From contig NZ_JAJADQ010000008.1 of NCBI RefSeq assembly GCF_020447315.1, positions 248,001 through 312,000 on the forward strand: 64,000 nt of DNA. The letters are read 5' to 3'. Source of the stretch: Hymenobacter nitidus (GTDB lineage: Bacteria; Bacteroidota; Bacteroidia; Cytophagales; Hymenobacteraceae). This document shows, one piece after another, positions 8,235-15,311 of this stretch. Positions within the stretch are counted from its first letter, which is position 1. Each line of letters begins with the position of its first letter. The position numbers were made by a program, and so were the translations under genes. Under the pieces are notes generated by a model, which was not told the origin of the DNA, made no database searches, and was given only the letters and a program-made list of their open reading frames with translations.

Positions 8235-8663
8235 CTAGTAGCGAATCTTCTTATCCGTGACAAAGGAAGCCAGCAGCTCGTGCAGGGATGGGGCCTTGGC
8301 TTCCGCCACCAGTTGGGCCGGGTTGAGGTAGCCGGCCAGGTGCTCGAAGTCCTCGGGATGCACCGACTTGAAGCCCATCGACCACTGTGAGAAGTTGCGT
8401 TGGGTAATGGGCCCGTCGGCCAGTTTGGTGACATCGTAGTGGCGCGGGTCCTGCTCAATCCGGCGGAAGATGTACTCCACTTCGTCTTCGGGACCTTCCA
8501 GCACCTGAAGAATGTCGCCGTCGCAGTAGAGCAGCACCCCAGTCAGCTGATGGGCCTGGTTCCAGGCCCGCGACTGCACCAAAAGAGCTTCCAAGTCGTG
8601 GTCGGTGAAGCGGGTGGTAGCCGCACTCTGATACACTAAGTGATAGAGGGAGGAGGAAGGCAT
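8235..8663 (-). CDS. BLUF domain blue-light receptor (copy 1)
   Basis: A 142-residue stand-alone BLUF (sensor of blue light using FAD) protein. The flavin-pocket residues are in register with AppA at a constant offset of ten: Tyr11, Asn35, Gln53, Trp94 and Met96 match AppA Tyr21, Asn45, Gln63, Trp104 and Met106. After the BLUF core comes a shared tail (KSVHPEDFEHLAGYLNP, ending DKKIRY) also present in the neighbour at 8772. The ATG at 8663 gives a standard N-terminus. No output domain is fused, so it probably signals through a partner. It lies 108 bases downstream of copy 2. Confidence 0.93.
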   Translation of the reverse strand: MPSSSLYHLVYQSAATTRFTDHDLEALLVQSRAWNQAHQLTGVLLYCDGDILQVLEGPEDEVEYIFRRIEQDPRHYDVTKLADGPITQRNFSQWSMGFKSVHPEDFEHLAGYLNPAQLVAEAKAPSLHELLASFVTDKKIRY

Positions 8664-8771
8664 GCAGCGCAAATAGGTGGTAACAGGAAAACGAGAGGGG
8701 TAAGGGCAGCGCAAGGCCCTGACCGAACAGAGCCTATCCGGCGCTCGGGCGCCGGGGCGGTTACCGGCAGC

Positions 8772-9224
8772 TTAGTACCGGATTTGCTCGTCGGTGATAA
8801 AGGCGGCCAGCAGCGTGTGCAGCGACACGCCGCCCTTGCTGGCGTAGAGGGCGGGGTAGGTAGGAGCGGCCGGATTAAGGTAGCCGGCCAGGTGCTCGAA
8901 GTCCTCGGGATGCACCGACTTGAAGCCCATCGACCACTGCGAGAAGCTGCGCTGGGCAATGGGCCCGTCGGTGAACTTGGTGACATCGTGGTGCCGTACG
9001 TCGCGCTCAATCCGGGCGTAAATCAAGTGCACGTCTTCCTTGCGGCCTTCCAGCACCTGCATGAAACGACCCTCGCAGTAAAGCAGCACCCCGGTGATGT
9101 GGTGCGCCAGGTTGGAAGTGCGCGACTGCACCAGCAGTTCCTCCAGATCCTGCTCGGTGGGCAGGCCCGTGGCGGTGCTTTGATAGGCTAAGTGGTGCAG
9201 AAGCTGGGGCGGGTGGGAGGACAT
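8772..9224 (-). CDS. BLUF domain blue-light receptor (copy 2)
   Basis: A 150-residue BLUF protein, a tandem paralogue of the gene at 8235. Tyr14, Asn38, Gln56, Trp97 and Met99 are the flavin-binding and photocycle residues. The C-terminal extension KSVHPEDFEHLAGYLNP and the ending DEQIRY are nearly the same as in copy 1, while the linker between them is longer by several residues (PAAPTYPALYASKGG). The conserved tail suggests both copies bind a common partner, possibly the HTH protein downstream, but that is inference. Confidence 0.93.
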   Translation of the reverse strand: MSSHPPQLLHHLAYQSTATGLPTEQDLEELLVQSRTSNLAHHITGVLLYCEGRFMQVLEGRKEDVHLIYARIERDVRHHDVTKFTDGPIAQRSFSQWSMGFKSVHPEDFEHLAGYLNPAAPTYPALYASKGGVSLHTLLAAFITDEQIRY

Positions 9225-9405
9225 CGGGTAGAAGTAGCAATATTAAGTAAACGCTATTACGACAGAAACGCAACGCAGGCGGTTCAATAAAATCGGGTGG
9301 CGGGGCAGCCAACCTGGGCAGTAGCAGCGCCCAGGCCCACGAAAAGAGGCCCGGGGCACCTGAAACTGCCCGGCAATGGCGCTAGAAAACCCCGCTGCGG
9401 TTTCC

Positions 9406-9413
9406 TATCTTTG
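9406..9413 (+). promoter_or_regulatory. Candidate -7 promoter element of dnaN
   Basis: TATCTTTG matches the Bacteroidota -7 consensus TAnnTTTG, 36 bases before the dnaN start. No clear TTTG -33 box was seen at the normal distance. Confidence 0.65.
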
Positions 9414-9449
9414 TCCTCTTCCTTACAACCGCCAGCCAACCCCGCCTAT

Positions 9450-10574
9450 ATGAAGTTTATCGTATCGTCTTCCGCCTTGCTCAAGCAGCTGCAGAGCATC
9501 AATGGCGTGGTGACCAACAACCCTGTGGTGCCGATTCTGGAGAACTTTCTCTTTGAAATCGAGGATGGCAAACTGACGATTACGGCCTCTGACCTGGAGA
9601 CCAGCATGATTACCGAACTGCCCGTGGAAGCCCGCGAGAGTGGCCGCATTGCCGCCCCGGCCCGCATTCTGCTCGATACGCTGAAGAACCTGCCCGACCA
9701 GCCCGTGACCTTCACCCTGGACGAGGAAACCTATACCATCGAAATTGCCTCGGCCAACGGCCGCTACAAGCTGGCCGGCGAAAATGCCACCGACTTCCCC
9801 CGCGTGCCGGTGGTGAAAGGCTCCTCGCCGATTGAGATTCCCTCCTCGTCGTTGTCGCGCGCTATTACCAAGACCATCTTCGCCGTCAGCACCGACGAGC
9901 TGCGCCCCGCCATGACCGGCATCCTGGTGCAGCTGGCCGACTCACAGGTAACCTTTGTGGCCACCGACGGCCACCGCCTGCTGCGCTACCGCCGCTCCGA
10001 CGTAGGTGCGGGCCAGACGGCCAACCTGATTATTCCGCGCAAGGCCTTTAATCTACTGAAAGGTGCCCTGCCCTCCGAGGCAACTACCGTGCGCGTCGAG
10101 TTCAACAATTCCAATGCCTTCTTCAGCTTCAACCAGATGCGCCTCGTGTGCCGCCTGATTGATGAGCGCTACCCCGATTACGAAAACGTAATTCCGGTGA
10201 GCAACCCCAATAAGCTCATCATCAGCCGAGCCGAGATTCTGAATTCGGTGAAGCGCATCATGATCTACTCGAACAAGACCACCCACCAGGTGCGCCTGCG
10301 CCTGGCCGGTTCCGAGCTGACCATCTCGGCCGAAGACCTTGACTTCAGCAACGAAGCCAACGAGCGGCTGGCCTGCCAGTATGAAGGTGAAGACATGGAA
10401 ATCGGCTTCAATGCCCGCTTCTTGGCCGAAATGCTGTCCAACATCGACTCCGAGGAAATCACTCTGGAGCTGAGCACGCCCAACCGCGCCGGCCTGCTCA
10501 TGCCCACCGTCGCCGACGACAACGAAAGCATCCTGATGCTGGTGATGCCGGTGATGCTGAACAACTACGTGTAA
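9450..10574 (+). CDS. dnaN: DNA polymerase III beta subunit (sliding clamp)
   Basis: A 374-residue DnaN, the ring-shaped processivity clamp that tethers DNA polymerase III. The start MKFIVSSSALLKQLQSI and the ending MLVMPVMLNNYV are typical for Bacteroidota clamps; length equals the family norm and three repeated clamp folds fit. The ATG at 9450 follows a -7 promoter element, and upstream in-frame codons have no homology. Neither dnaA nor recF is next to it, unlike the classical dnaA-dnaN order; gldC follows after a hairpin element. Confidence 0.97.
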   Translation: MKFIVSSSALLKQLQSINGVVTNNPVVPILENFLFEIEDGKLTITASDLETSMITELPVEARESGRIAAPARILLDTLKNLPDQPVTFTLDEETYTIEIASANGRYKLAGENATDFPRVPVVKGSSPIEIPSSSLSRAITKTIFAVSTDELRPAMTGILVQLADSQVTFVATDGHRLLRYRRSDVGAGQTANLIIPRKAFNLLKGALPSEATTVRVEFNNSNAFFSFNQMRLVCRLIDERYPDYENVIPVSNPNKLIISRAEILNSVKRIMIYSNKTTHQVRLRLAGSELTISAEDLDFSNEANERLACQYEGEDMEIGFNARFLAEMLSNIDSEEITLELSTPNRAGLLMPTVADDNESILMLVMPVMLNNYV

Positions 10575-10620
10575 GCGCGGTTTAGACAGCGCAGTAGCCC
10601 CTTTGCCAACTCAAATCATC

Positions 10621-10722
10621 TGTCATCCTGAGCCCAGCGAAGGACCTTATCACGACAGAACGAGTCGCTTCAACGACCATCGTTCAACTGCAATAAGGTC
10701 CTTCGCTGGGCTCAGGATGACA
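10621..10722. repeat. Intergenic inverted repeat between dnaN and gldC (family A)
   Basis: A perfect 30-bp stem: 10621-10650 (TGTCATCCTGAGCCCAGCGA, then AGGACCTTAT) against 10693-10722, with a 42-base loop containing GAACGA and ATCGTTC. The same arm start, CCTTATCACG and loop motif occur in the element between gldA and gldF. Confidence 0.9.
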
Positions 10723-10747
10723 CCTTTTTTACAAGAACACCCAACCG

Positions 10748-11086
10748 ATGAAAAAATCCGAAATCCGCTTCAGCATTGCCCTCGACGATAAGAAAGTGCC
10801 CGAGGCCATCAGCTGGACGGCCACCGACGCGGGTCCTGATATTCACTTTGCCAAGGCCATCAACATTGCCCTCTGGGACCGGGACGAGCGGGGCACGATG
10901 AAAATCGATTTGTGGACCAAGGAAATGCCCGTTGATGAAATGAAGCGCTTCTGCGTGGACACGATGGGGGCTATGGCCGAAAGCCTGGTAACGGCCACCA
11001 ATGACACGGAAATGGCCACCAAAATGCGCAACCTTTGCCGCGAGCTGACCGACTACCTGAACAAGCAGGAAGCCGAGCAGCGCTAG
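10748..11086 (+). CDS. gldC: Gliding motility protein GldC
   Basis: A 112-residue small soluble protein whose start (MKKSEIRFSIALDDKKVPE) and body (ISWTATDAG, DLWTKEMPVDEMKRF) are those of GldC, a small protein found with gliding genes in Bacteroidota. The biochemical role of GldC is not established; in F. johnsoniae loss gives a partial motility defect. Here it stands alone behind dnaN, away from gldAFG, and is followed by a strong terminator. Confidence 0.9.
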   Translation: MKKSEIRFSIALDDKKVPEAISWTATDAGPDIHFAKAINIALWDRDERGTMKIDLWTKEMPVDEMKRFCVDTMGAMAESLVTATNDTEMATKMRNLCRELTDYLNKQEAEQR

Positions 11087-11140
11087 TCGGCGCGCGTAGC
11101 GACGCAAGTATGCGCCGCTACCTCGTTTAGGTAAGTAAAT

Positions 11141-11178
11141 AGAAAAGCCCCGCCGGACGAATCCGGCGGGGCTTTTCT
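11141..11178. terminator. Bidirectional intrinsic terminator after gldC
   Basis: A 17-bp perfect stem (11141-11157 with 11162-11178, core AGCCCCGCCGGA) with a four-base loop and flanking A/T tracts on both sides. It sits between the convergent genes gldC and 11199. Confidence 0.9.
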
Positions 11179-11198
11179 ATGCTGGTACGCTACGTGTT

Positions 11199-11711
11199 CT
11201 AGCGGGTGGTTTCGGTAGTGGAAGTACGGGCTGGCCCGATGGTAGCACCTCGGCTGCTGGCGGGCAGCGGGTTCTGCACCGATTTTACGAATACGGCATT
11301 GGTCTGCTTGGCGTAGTCCTTGTCGTACTTGTAGAAATCTTCGCGCGAGTCGTAGTAGGCGCTATACTGGGAGTTGCTCAGTACACCGCGCAGTTCCTGG
11401 TCCCGCTCGCGGCACACGGCCCCGCACTGCTCATCAATCAGGCGGGTGTTGCCGGCGTTGCGCTGCTCAATGGCGGCCATTTTAGCAACTTTATCCTCGT
11501 TGATGGCCCGAAGGCGGGAAGACTGGTAGCCATTGAGGCGAAGGTCGCGGGCCATCTGGTCGGAGAGGCGTTTGGCGCGCTCCTGCACCGGATTCAGGCG
11601 GGCCGTTGGGCGGGTTTTATCCTGGGGCTGAACTATGGCGGGCTTCTGCTGAGCCTGCGCGCCCAGCGTTGCAGCCAGAATCAGCGCGGCGGTGGCAAGT
11701 TGATTTCTCAT
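11199..11711 (-). CDS. Secreted hypothetical protein
   Basis: A 170-residue protein with a signal peptide (MRNQLATAALILAATLGAQAQ). The mature part is charged and helical, with RAKRLSDQMARDLRLNGYQSSRLRAIN, vaguely like periplasmic Spy/CpxP-type LTxxQ helical proteins, but similarity is too weak to name it. Two cysteines occur (DEQCGAVCRERD). The start ATG at 11711 is chosen because the signal peptide begins there; 13 further upstream codons are open but carry no signal. The C-terminus is Ser/Thr-rich and probably disordered. Confidence 0.7.
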   Translation of the reverse strand: MRNQLATAALILAATLGAQAQQKPAIVQPQDKTRPTARLNPVQERAKRLSDQMARDLRLNGYQSSRLRAINEDKVAKMAAIEQRNAGNTRLIDEQCGAVCRERDQELRGVLSNSQYSAYYDSREDFYKYDKDYAKQTNAVFVKSVQNPLPASSRGATIGPARTSTTETTR

Positions 11712-11874
11712 GATGTAGAAGCGTTTGATGTATAGATGGAAGGCTGCCACCGGCTGAAATAAAAGCCTCAGCGCCCGGCAGATGTCATTCCCTAACGAAA
11801 AACTGTGCCAGGGAGTTCGTATAAGTTTTAGGGGAAGCTAGCAGGAACCAGGGTTCAGGTGCTACTGCTCGTCT

Positions 11875-12031
11875 TGTCCTTGCGAGCGAAGCGCGGTCAT
11901 CCGTCCGCTGAAATGTGCTGAGCTTCCTTCAGTGAAAAGCCCTTTACTCCAGCTGGAATAAAGGGCTTTTCACTGAAGGAGCAGTTGTGACTGCGCAGCG
12001 GCCGGATGGCTGCGCTTCACTTGCAAGGACA
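11875..12031. repeat. Intergenic inverted repeat upstream of 11199 gene (family B)
   Basis: Outer arms TGTCCTTGC (11875-11883) and GCAAGGACA (12023-12031), a middle stem around ATCCGTCCGCTG, and an inner perfect 22-bp stem (11925-11946 with 11959-11980, core AAAAGCCCTTTA). It shares outer arms, the ATCCGTCCGCTGAAATG block and the CAAGGACAGGTGC end with the element at 13688-13890. It occupies most of the 352-base gap between 11711 and 12064; nothing else is seen there. Confidence 0.85.
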
Positions 12032-12063
12032 GGTGCGGAGAACGTCAGGGCGGTAGAGAAACT

Positions 12064-12603
12064 CTACCAGGTGTTTTTCCACATCATCGACTCCACGGGC
12101 TTGTCCGTGCGGTCGTTGTACTTGGCGTTGGCTTTGCGGTTGTAGAAGGTCTGCACGTCGCCCTGCACAGCGAAGTAGATAAGCTGACCGATGGGCATGC
12201 CCGGGTACACGCGCACCTGCTGGGTTACCGAGATTTCCAGGGTCCAGGTGTTGCAGAAGCCGACGTCGCCTTTGCCAGCCGTGGCGTGGATATCGATGCC
12301 TAGCCGGCCCACGCTCGACTTGCCTTCCAGGAAAGGAACCTGGGCGTGGCTTTCGGTATATTCCTCCGTAACGCCCAGGTACAGCACGCCGGGTTCCAGC
12401 ACAAAGCCTTCCTCGGCCGATATTTCAAACACGTCGATTTCGTTGTGCTTGCGCGCATCCAGCACTTTGTCGCGGTAGGTAGCCAGGTAGCGGCCCAGGT
12501 GCACATCGTAGGAGTTGGTGCCCAGGCAGCTCGGGTCGTAGGGCTCGATGACGATATTGCCGCGCTCAATTTCGGCCAGGATCTGCTGATCGGTAAGAAT
12601 CAT
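12064..12603 (-). CDS. dcd: dCTP deaminase
   Basis: A 179-residue Dcd, which deaminates dCTP to dUTP on the route to dTTP. The trimeric dUTPase-fold motifs are present: SYDVHLG near residue 31, EGKSSVGRLGIDIHATAG (93-110) with the Ser and Arg that bind phosphate, and TLEIS (121-125) with the catalytic Glu. Length is slightly below the 193 residues of the E. coli enzyme, as usual in Bacteroidota. It is a single gene flanked by inverted repeats on both sides. Confidence 0.95.
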   Translation of the reverse strand: MILTDQQILAEIERGNIVIEPYDPSCLGTNSYDVHLGRYLATYRDKVLDARKHNEIDVFEISAEEGFVLEPGVLYLGVTEEYTESHAQVPFLEGKSSVGRLGIDIHATAGKGDVGFCNTWTLEISVTQQVRVYPGMPIGQLIYFAVQGDVQTFYNRKANAKYNDRTDKPVESMMWKNTW

Positions 12604-12613
12604 GAAAAGGGTG

Positions 12614-12721
12614 TTGTTGATTGCTGGTTGTTACTTGCTATTGGGTGGTTGTTGAATGTTCGAGGTTGCTGCCTGCCGAAGCACTTCACGCAAGCAGCAA
12701 GTAGCAACCAACACTCAACAA
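12614..12721. repeat. Intergenic inverted repeat upstream of dcd
   Basis: Arms 12614-12639 (TTGTTGATTGCTGGTTGTTA...) and 12696-12721 are complementary over 26 bases with a few mismatches. Its right arm ends 6 bases before the stop of the gene at 12728. Sequence differs from families A and B. Confidence 0.65.
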
Positions 12722-12727
12722 CAAGCC

Positions 12728-13597
12728 TTATTCCGGGTCGTCCTCGTCGCCGTAGCGGTCCTGGGGCAGAGAGCCGGCCGGGCGCTTGCGAGGCCGCATG
12801 GCATCGGCAGGCTGACGCTCTTCCAGCTCCTCGGCCAGGCCATCGAGCCGGGCCCGCAGGTCGGGCAGCACGGTGGTGATGATATAGACCAGCAGCAGCG
12901 TGGACGTGGCCGACAGGAGCAGGGCCAGATAATCAACCCAGTCGTGGCGCACGGAAATATCCAGGGGCCGGGCCAAGGCCGACGGGGAGCTAAGCGAGGA
13001 GCCGACCGCCGCATCGGGCTGGGGCGCAGGGTCTTCCACCGGGTCGGTAGTCGTGGGCACCGCGTCGATGTCGGCCGGGGGCACGGCGGCTTCATCCACG
13101 GCCACGTCCTCGGGGTTGGGGTCTTCGGAGGCGTTGAACTGAGCCGAGGCCTGCTTGATGGCCCGCTGCAGGGAGCGAATCAGGGCCACCCGCTCGTCGC
13201 GGGGCAGCACGCGGATGAAGAACTCGAAGTTCTTGTCAATCAGCAGGGCGTTGAGCTGCTTCTCGAACTCGGCCAGGTCGGTGCGGCCCCTGCCGAAGCG
13301 GCTTTTGAAGCGCTCCGACACGTCGTTGTAATTCAGAAACAGCTTTTTCAGGTTGGCATTGCCACCAAAGCCGTCGAATTCCTTGCGGGCCTTGTGGCTG
13401 CGCAGCGTCACGGGAAACTTGTTGCGGGTAAACGACTTGTCGTAGACCGTTTCCATGGTGCGGAAATTCAGCTCGTCCACGGTGCGGTCGAACAGGCGCT
13501 TGTTGGCGGCGGCCGGCGCTTCTACCTGGGCATGCAAGGGGCCCAGCGAGGCGACAAGCAGGAAAACGAGGGAGAACAGAAGGCGAAATTGGCGCAT
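12728..13597 (-). CDS. Hypothetical exported protein with C-terminal membrane helix
   Basis: A 289-residue protein: signal peptide (MRQFRLLFSLVFLLVASLGPLHAQ), a helical extracytoplasmic domain (about 25-150), an acidic Pro/Asp/Ala-rich linker (150-205), one membrane helix (YLALLLSATSTLLLVYIITTV, about 219-239), and a charged cytoplasmic tail that ends DRYGDEDDPE. No family is recognised. The ATG at 13597 is supported by a -7 promoter element 22 bases upstream; a more distal TTG start would lie at the promoter itself. The layout suggests an envelope sensor or scaffold, but this is a guess. Confidence 0.72.
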   Translation of the reverse strand: MRQFRLLFSLVFLLVASLGPLHAQVEAPAAANKRLFDRTVDELNFRTMETVYDKSFTRNKFPVTLRSHKARKEFDGFGGNANLKKLFLNYNDVSERFKSRFGRGRTDLAEFEKQLNALLIDKNFEFFIRVLPRDERVALIRSLQRAIKQASAQFNASEDPNPEDVAVDEAAVPPADIDAVPTTTDPVEDPAPQPDAAVGSSLSSPSALARPLDISVRHDWVDYLALLLSATSTLLLVYIITTVLPDLRARLDGLAEELEERQPADAMRPRKRPAGSLPQDRYGDEDDPE

Positions 13598-13618
13598 GGC
13601 AGCAAAGCAGATTGGCCG

Positions 13619-13626
13619 CAAAGGTA
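13619..13626 (-). promoter_or_regulatory. Candidate -7 promoter element of the 12728-13597 gene
   Basis: TACCTTTG on the minus strand, 21 bases before the ATG at 13597. It matches TAnnTTTG exactly and settles the start-codon choice. Confidence 0.65.
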
Positions 13627-13687
13627 ACCAGTTGCCGTCGTGGTTGGGAAAAGGAGCGGAAAAACTGTGGGTGAGGCGGGGAAAGCA

Positions 13688-13890
13688 TGTCCTTGCGGGG
13701 CGCTAGCCGAAGCACCCGAAGGTCAGCGCAGCTAATCCGTCCGCTGAAATGGGCGGAGCCTTCTAAACTGAAAAGACCTTTATCGAACTAACGATAAAGG
13801 GCTTTCTGTTAAAAGAGCGTCTGTCACTATCAGCGGACGGATTAGCTGCGCTGTCCTTCGGGTGCTTCGTCCTGCGTCCTGGCAAGGACA
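13688..13890. repeat. Intergenic inverted repeat downstream of hemL (family B)
   Basis: Outer arms TGTCCTTGC (13688-13696) and GCAAGGACA (13882-13890), and a perfect 24-bp stem 13724-13747 with 13830-13853 (core AGCTAATCCGTCCGCTGA). An inner imperfect hairpin carries ACCTTTATCG / CGATAAAGG. It is about 200 bases long, shares blocks with the element at 11875, and fills the 302-base gap between 13597 and 13900. Confidence 0.9.
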
Positions 13891-13899
13891 GGTGCAGGC

Positions 13900-15222
13900 T
13901 TACAAGCCGTGGGCCTCAATCATCGACTCGCGGCAGGCAGTCAGGTAGGTGTCGACCAGCTCGTCGGTAATGGCCGTGGAGATAAACAGGGCCTCGTACT
14001 GGGCCGGGGCCAGGTAGATACCGCGGTGCAGCATGGCGCGGAAGTAGCGGCCGAAGGCTTCGGTGTCGGAGGTTTTGGCGTCCTCCAAGTTATTGACGGG
14101 CACCGAGGTAAAGAATACGCTGAACATTGAGCCCACTTGGTTCACGGTGTAGTTCAGGCCCAGCTCGGCGGCAATCTGCCGGGTGCCGTCGGCAATGCGG
14201 GTGGTGATGCGCTCCAGCTCGGTGTAGAGCTCGGGGTGCTGCTGCAGGTAGGTGAGCTGGGCAATGCCGGCGGCGGTGGCAATGGGGTTGCCCGAGAGCG
14301 TGCCGGCCTGATACACCTTGCCGGCCGGGGCCACGCAGTCCATAATATCCCGGCGGCCGCCGTAAGCCCCCACGGGCATGCCGCCGCCAATGATTTTACC
14401 CAATGTGGTCATGTCAGGCGTGATGCCGAACCGCTCCTGGGCGCCGCCGCGGGCCAGGCGGAAACCGGTCATTACCTCGTCGAAAATCAGGACGATGCCG
14501 TGCTCGGTGCACAAGTCGCGCAGGCCCTGCAAGTAGCCTTCGGCCGGCGCCACGAGGCCCATATTGCCCACCACGGGCTCCAGAATCAGGGCGGCCACCT
14601 GGTCTTTATTGGCTTCGATGGCCTGGCGGGTGGCTTCCAAATCGTTGTAGGCAACGGTGATGGTGTCCTGGGCTACGCCGGCAGTTACGCCGGGCGAGTC
14701 GGGGGTGCCCAGGGTCAGGGCGCCGCTGCCGGCCGCAATCAGGAAGGAGTCGCCGTGGCCGTGGTAGCAGCCCTCAAACTTGATGATTTTGTTGCGGCCG
14801 GTGTAGCCGCGGGCCACCCGGATAGCCGACATAGTGGCTTCGGTGCCCGAGTTTACCAGCCGCACCTTCTCGATGCTAGGCACCATCTGCTTGATCAGCT
14901 CGGCCATTTCCACCTCGCGGCGGGTGGGCGCCCCAAACGAGAGAGAAGCTGGAATGGCCTGCTGCACGGCTTCCAGCACCACGTCTGGCGCGTGGCCCAG
15001 AATCATCGGGCCCCAGGAGTTGATGAAGTCCAGGTAGCGGTTGCCGTCCACGTCGGTCAGCCAGGCGCCTTTGGCCGACTGCATGAACACGGGGTGGCCG
15101 CCCACGGCGCGGAAGGCGCGCACCGGCGAGTTGACGCCGCCGGGAATATGGTCTTTGGCGCGGGTAAATAGCGCGTCGGAAGTAGACAGGTTGAGCGTAG
15201 CGGCAGTCGGGGAGGAGTTCAT
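13900..15222 (-). CDS. hemL: Glutamate-1-semialdehyde 2,1-aminomutase
   Basis: A 440-residue class III PLP enzyme that makes 5-aminolevulinate from glutamate 1-semialdehyde in the C5 haem pathway. Conserved features are GGVNSPVRAF near residue 28, SGTEATMSA (125-133), the FDEVMTGFR Asp248, and Lys276 in TTLGKIIGGGMPVGAYGG, which forms the Schiff base with PLP. Length and start match the family. The gene lies alone between the 13688 inverted repeat and the binding-fold protein at 15312. Confidence 0.96.
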   Translation of the reverse strand: MNSSPTAATLNLSTSDALFTRAKDHIPGGVNSPVRAFRAVGGHPVFMQSAKGAWLTDVDGNRYLDFINSWGPMILGHAPDVVLEAVQQAIPASLSFGAPTRREVEMAELIKQMVPSIEKVRLVNSGTEATMSAIRVARGYTGRNKIIKFEGCYHGHGDSFLIAAGSGALTLGTPDSPGVTAGVAQDTITVAYNDLEATRQAIEANKDQVAALILEPVVGNMGLVAPAEGYLQGLRDLCTEHGIVLIFDEVMTGFRLARGGAQERFGITPDMTTLGKIIGGGMPVGAYGGRRDIMDCVAPAGKVYQAGTLSGNPIATAAGIAQLTYLQQHPELYTELERITTRIADGTRQIAAELGLNYTVNQVGSMFSVFFTSVPVNNLEDAKTSDTEAFGRYFRAMLHRGIYLAPAQYEALFISTAITDELVDTYLTACRESMIEAHGL

Positions 15223-15311
15223 AGAAGAGAAATCGGGTCGGAAATGAAAGCGTTGGGAGTAACCAGCGGCCAGGAACAGACAGTGCTCAAGGGCCGGGGC
15301 GTAGCTATAAC

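Noticed and set aside
14137..15171. A 344-codon open frame antisense to hemL
   Set aside because: Same shadow effect; Gly/His/Ala-rich with no motif, while hemL has all catalytic residues.
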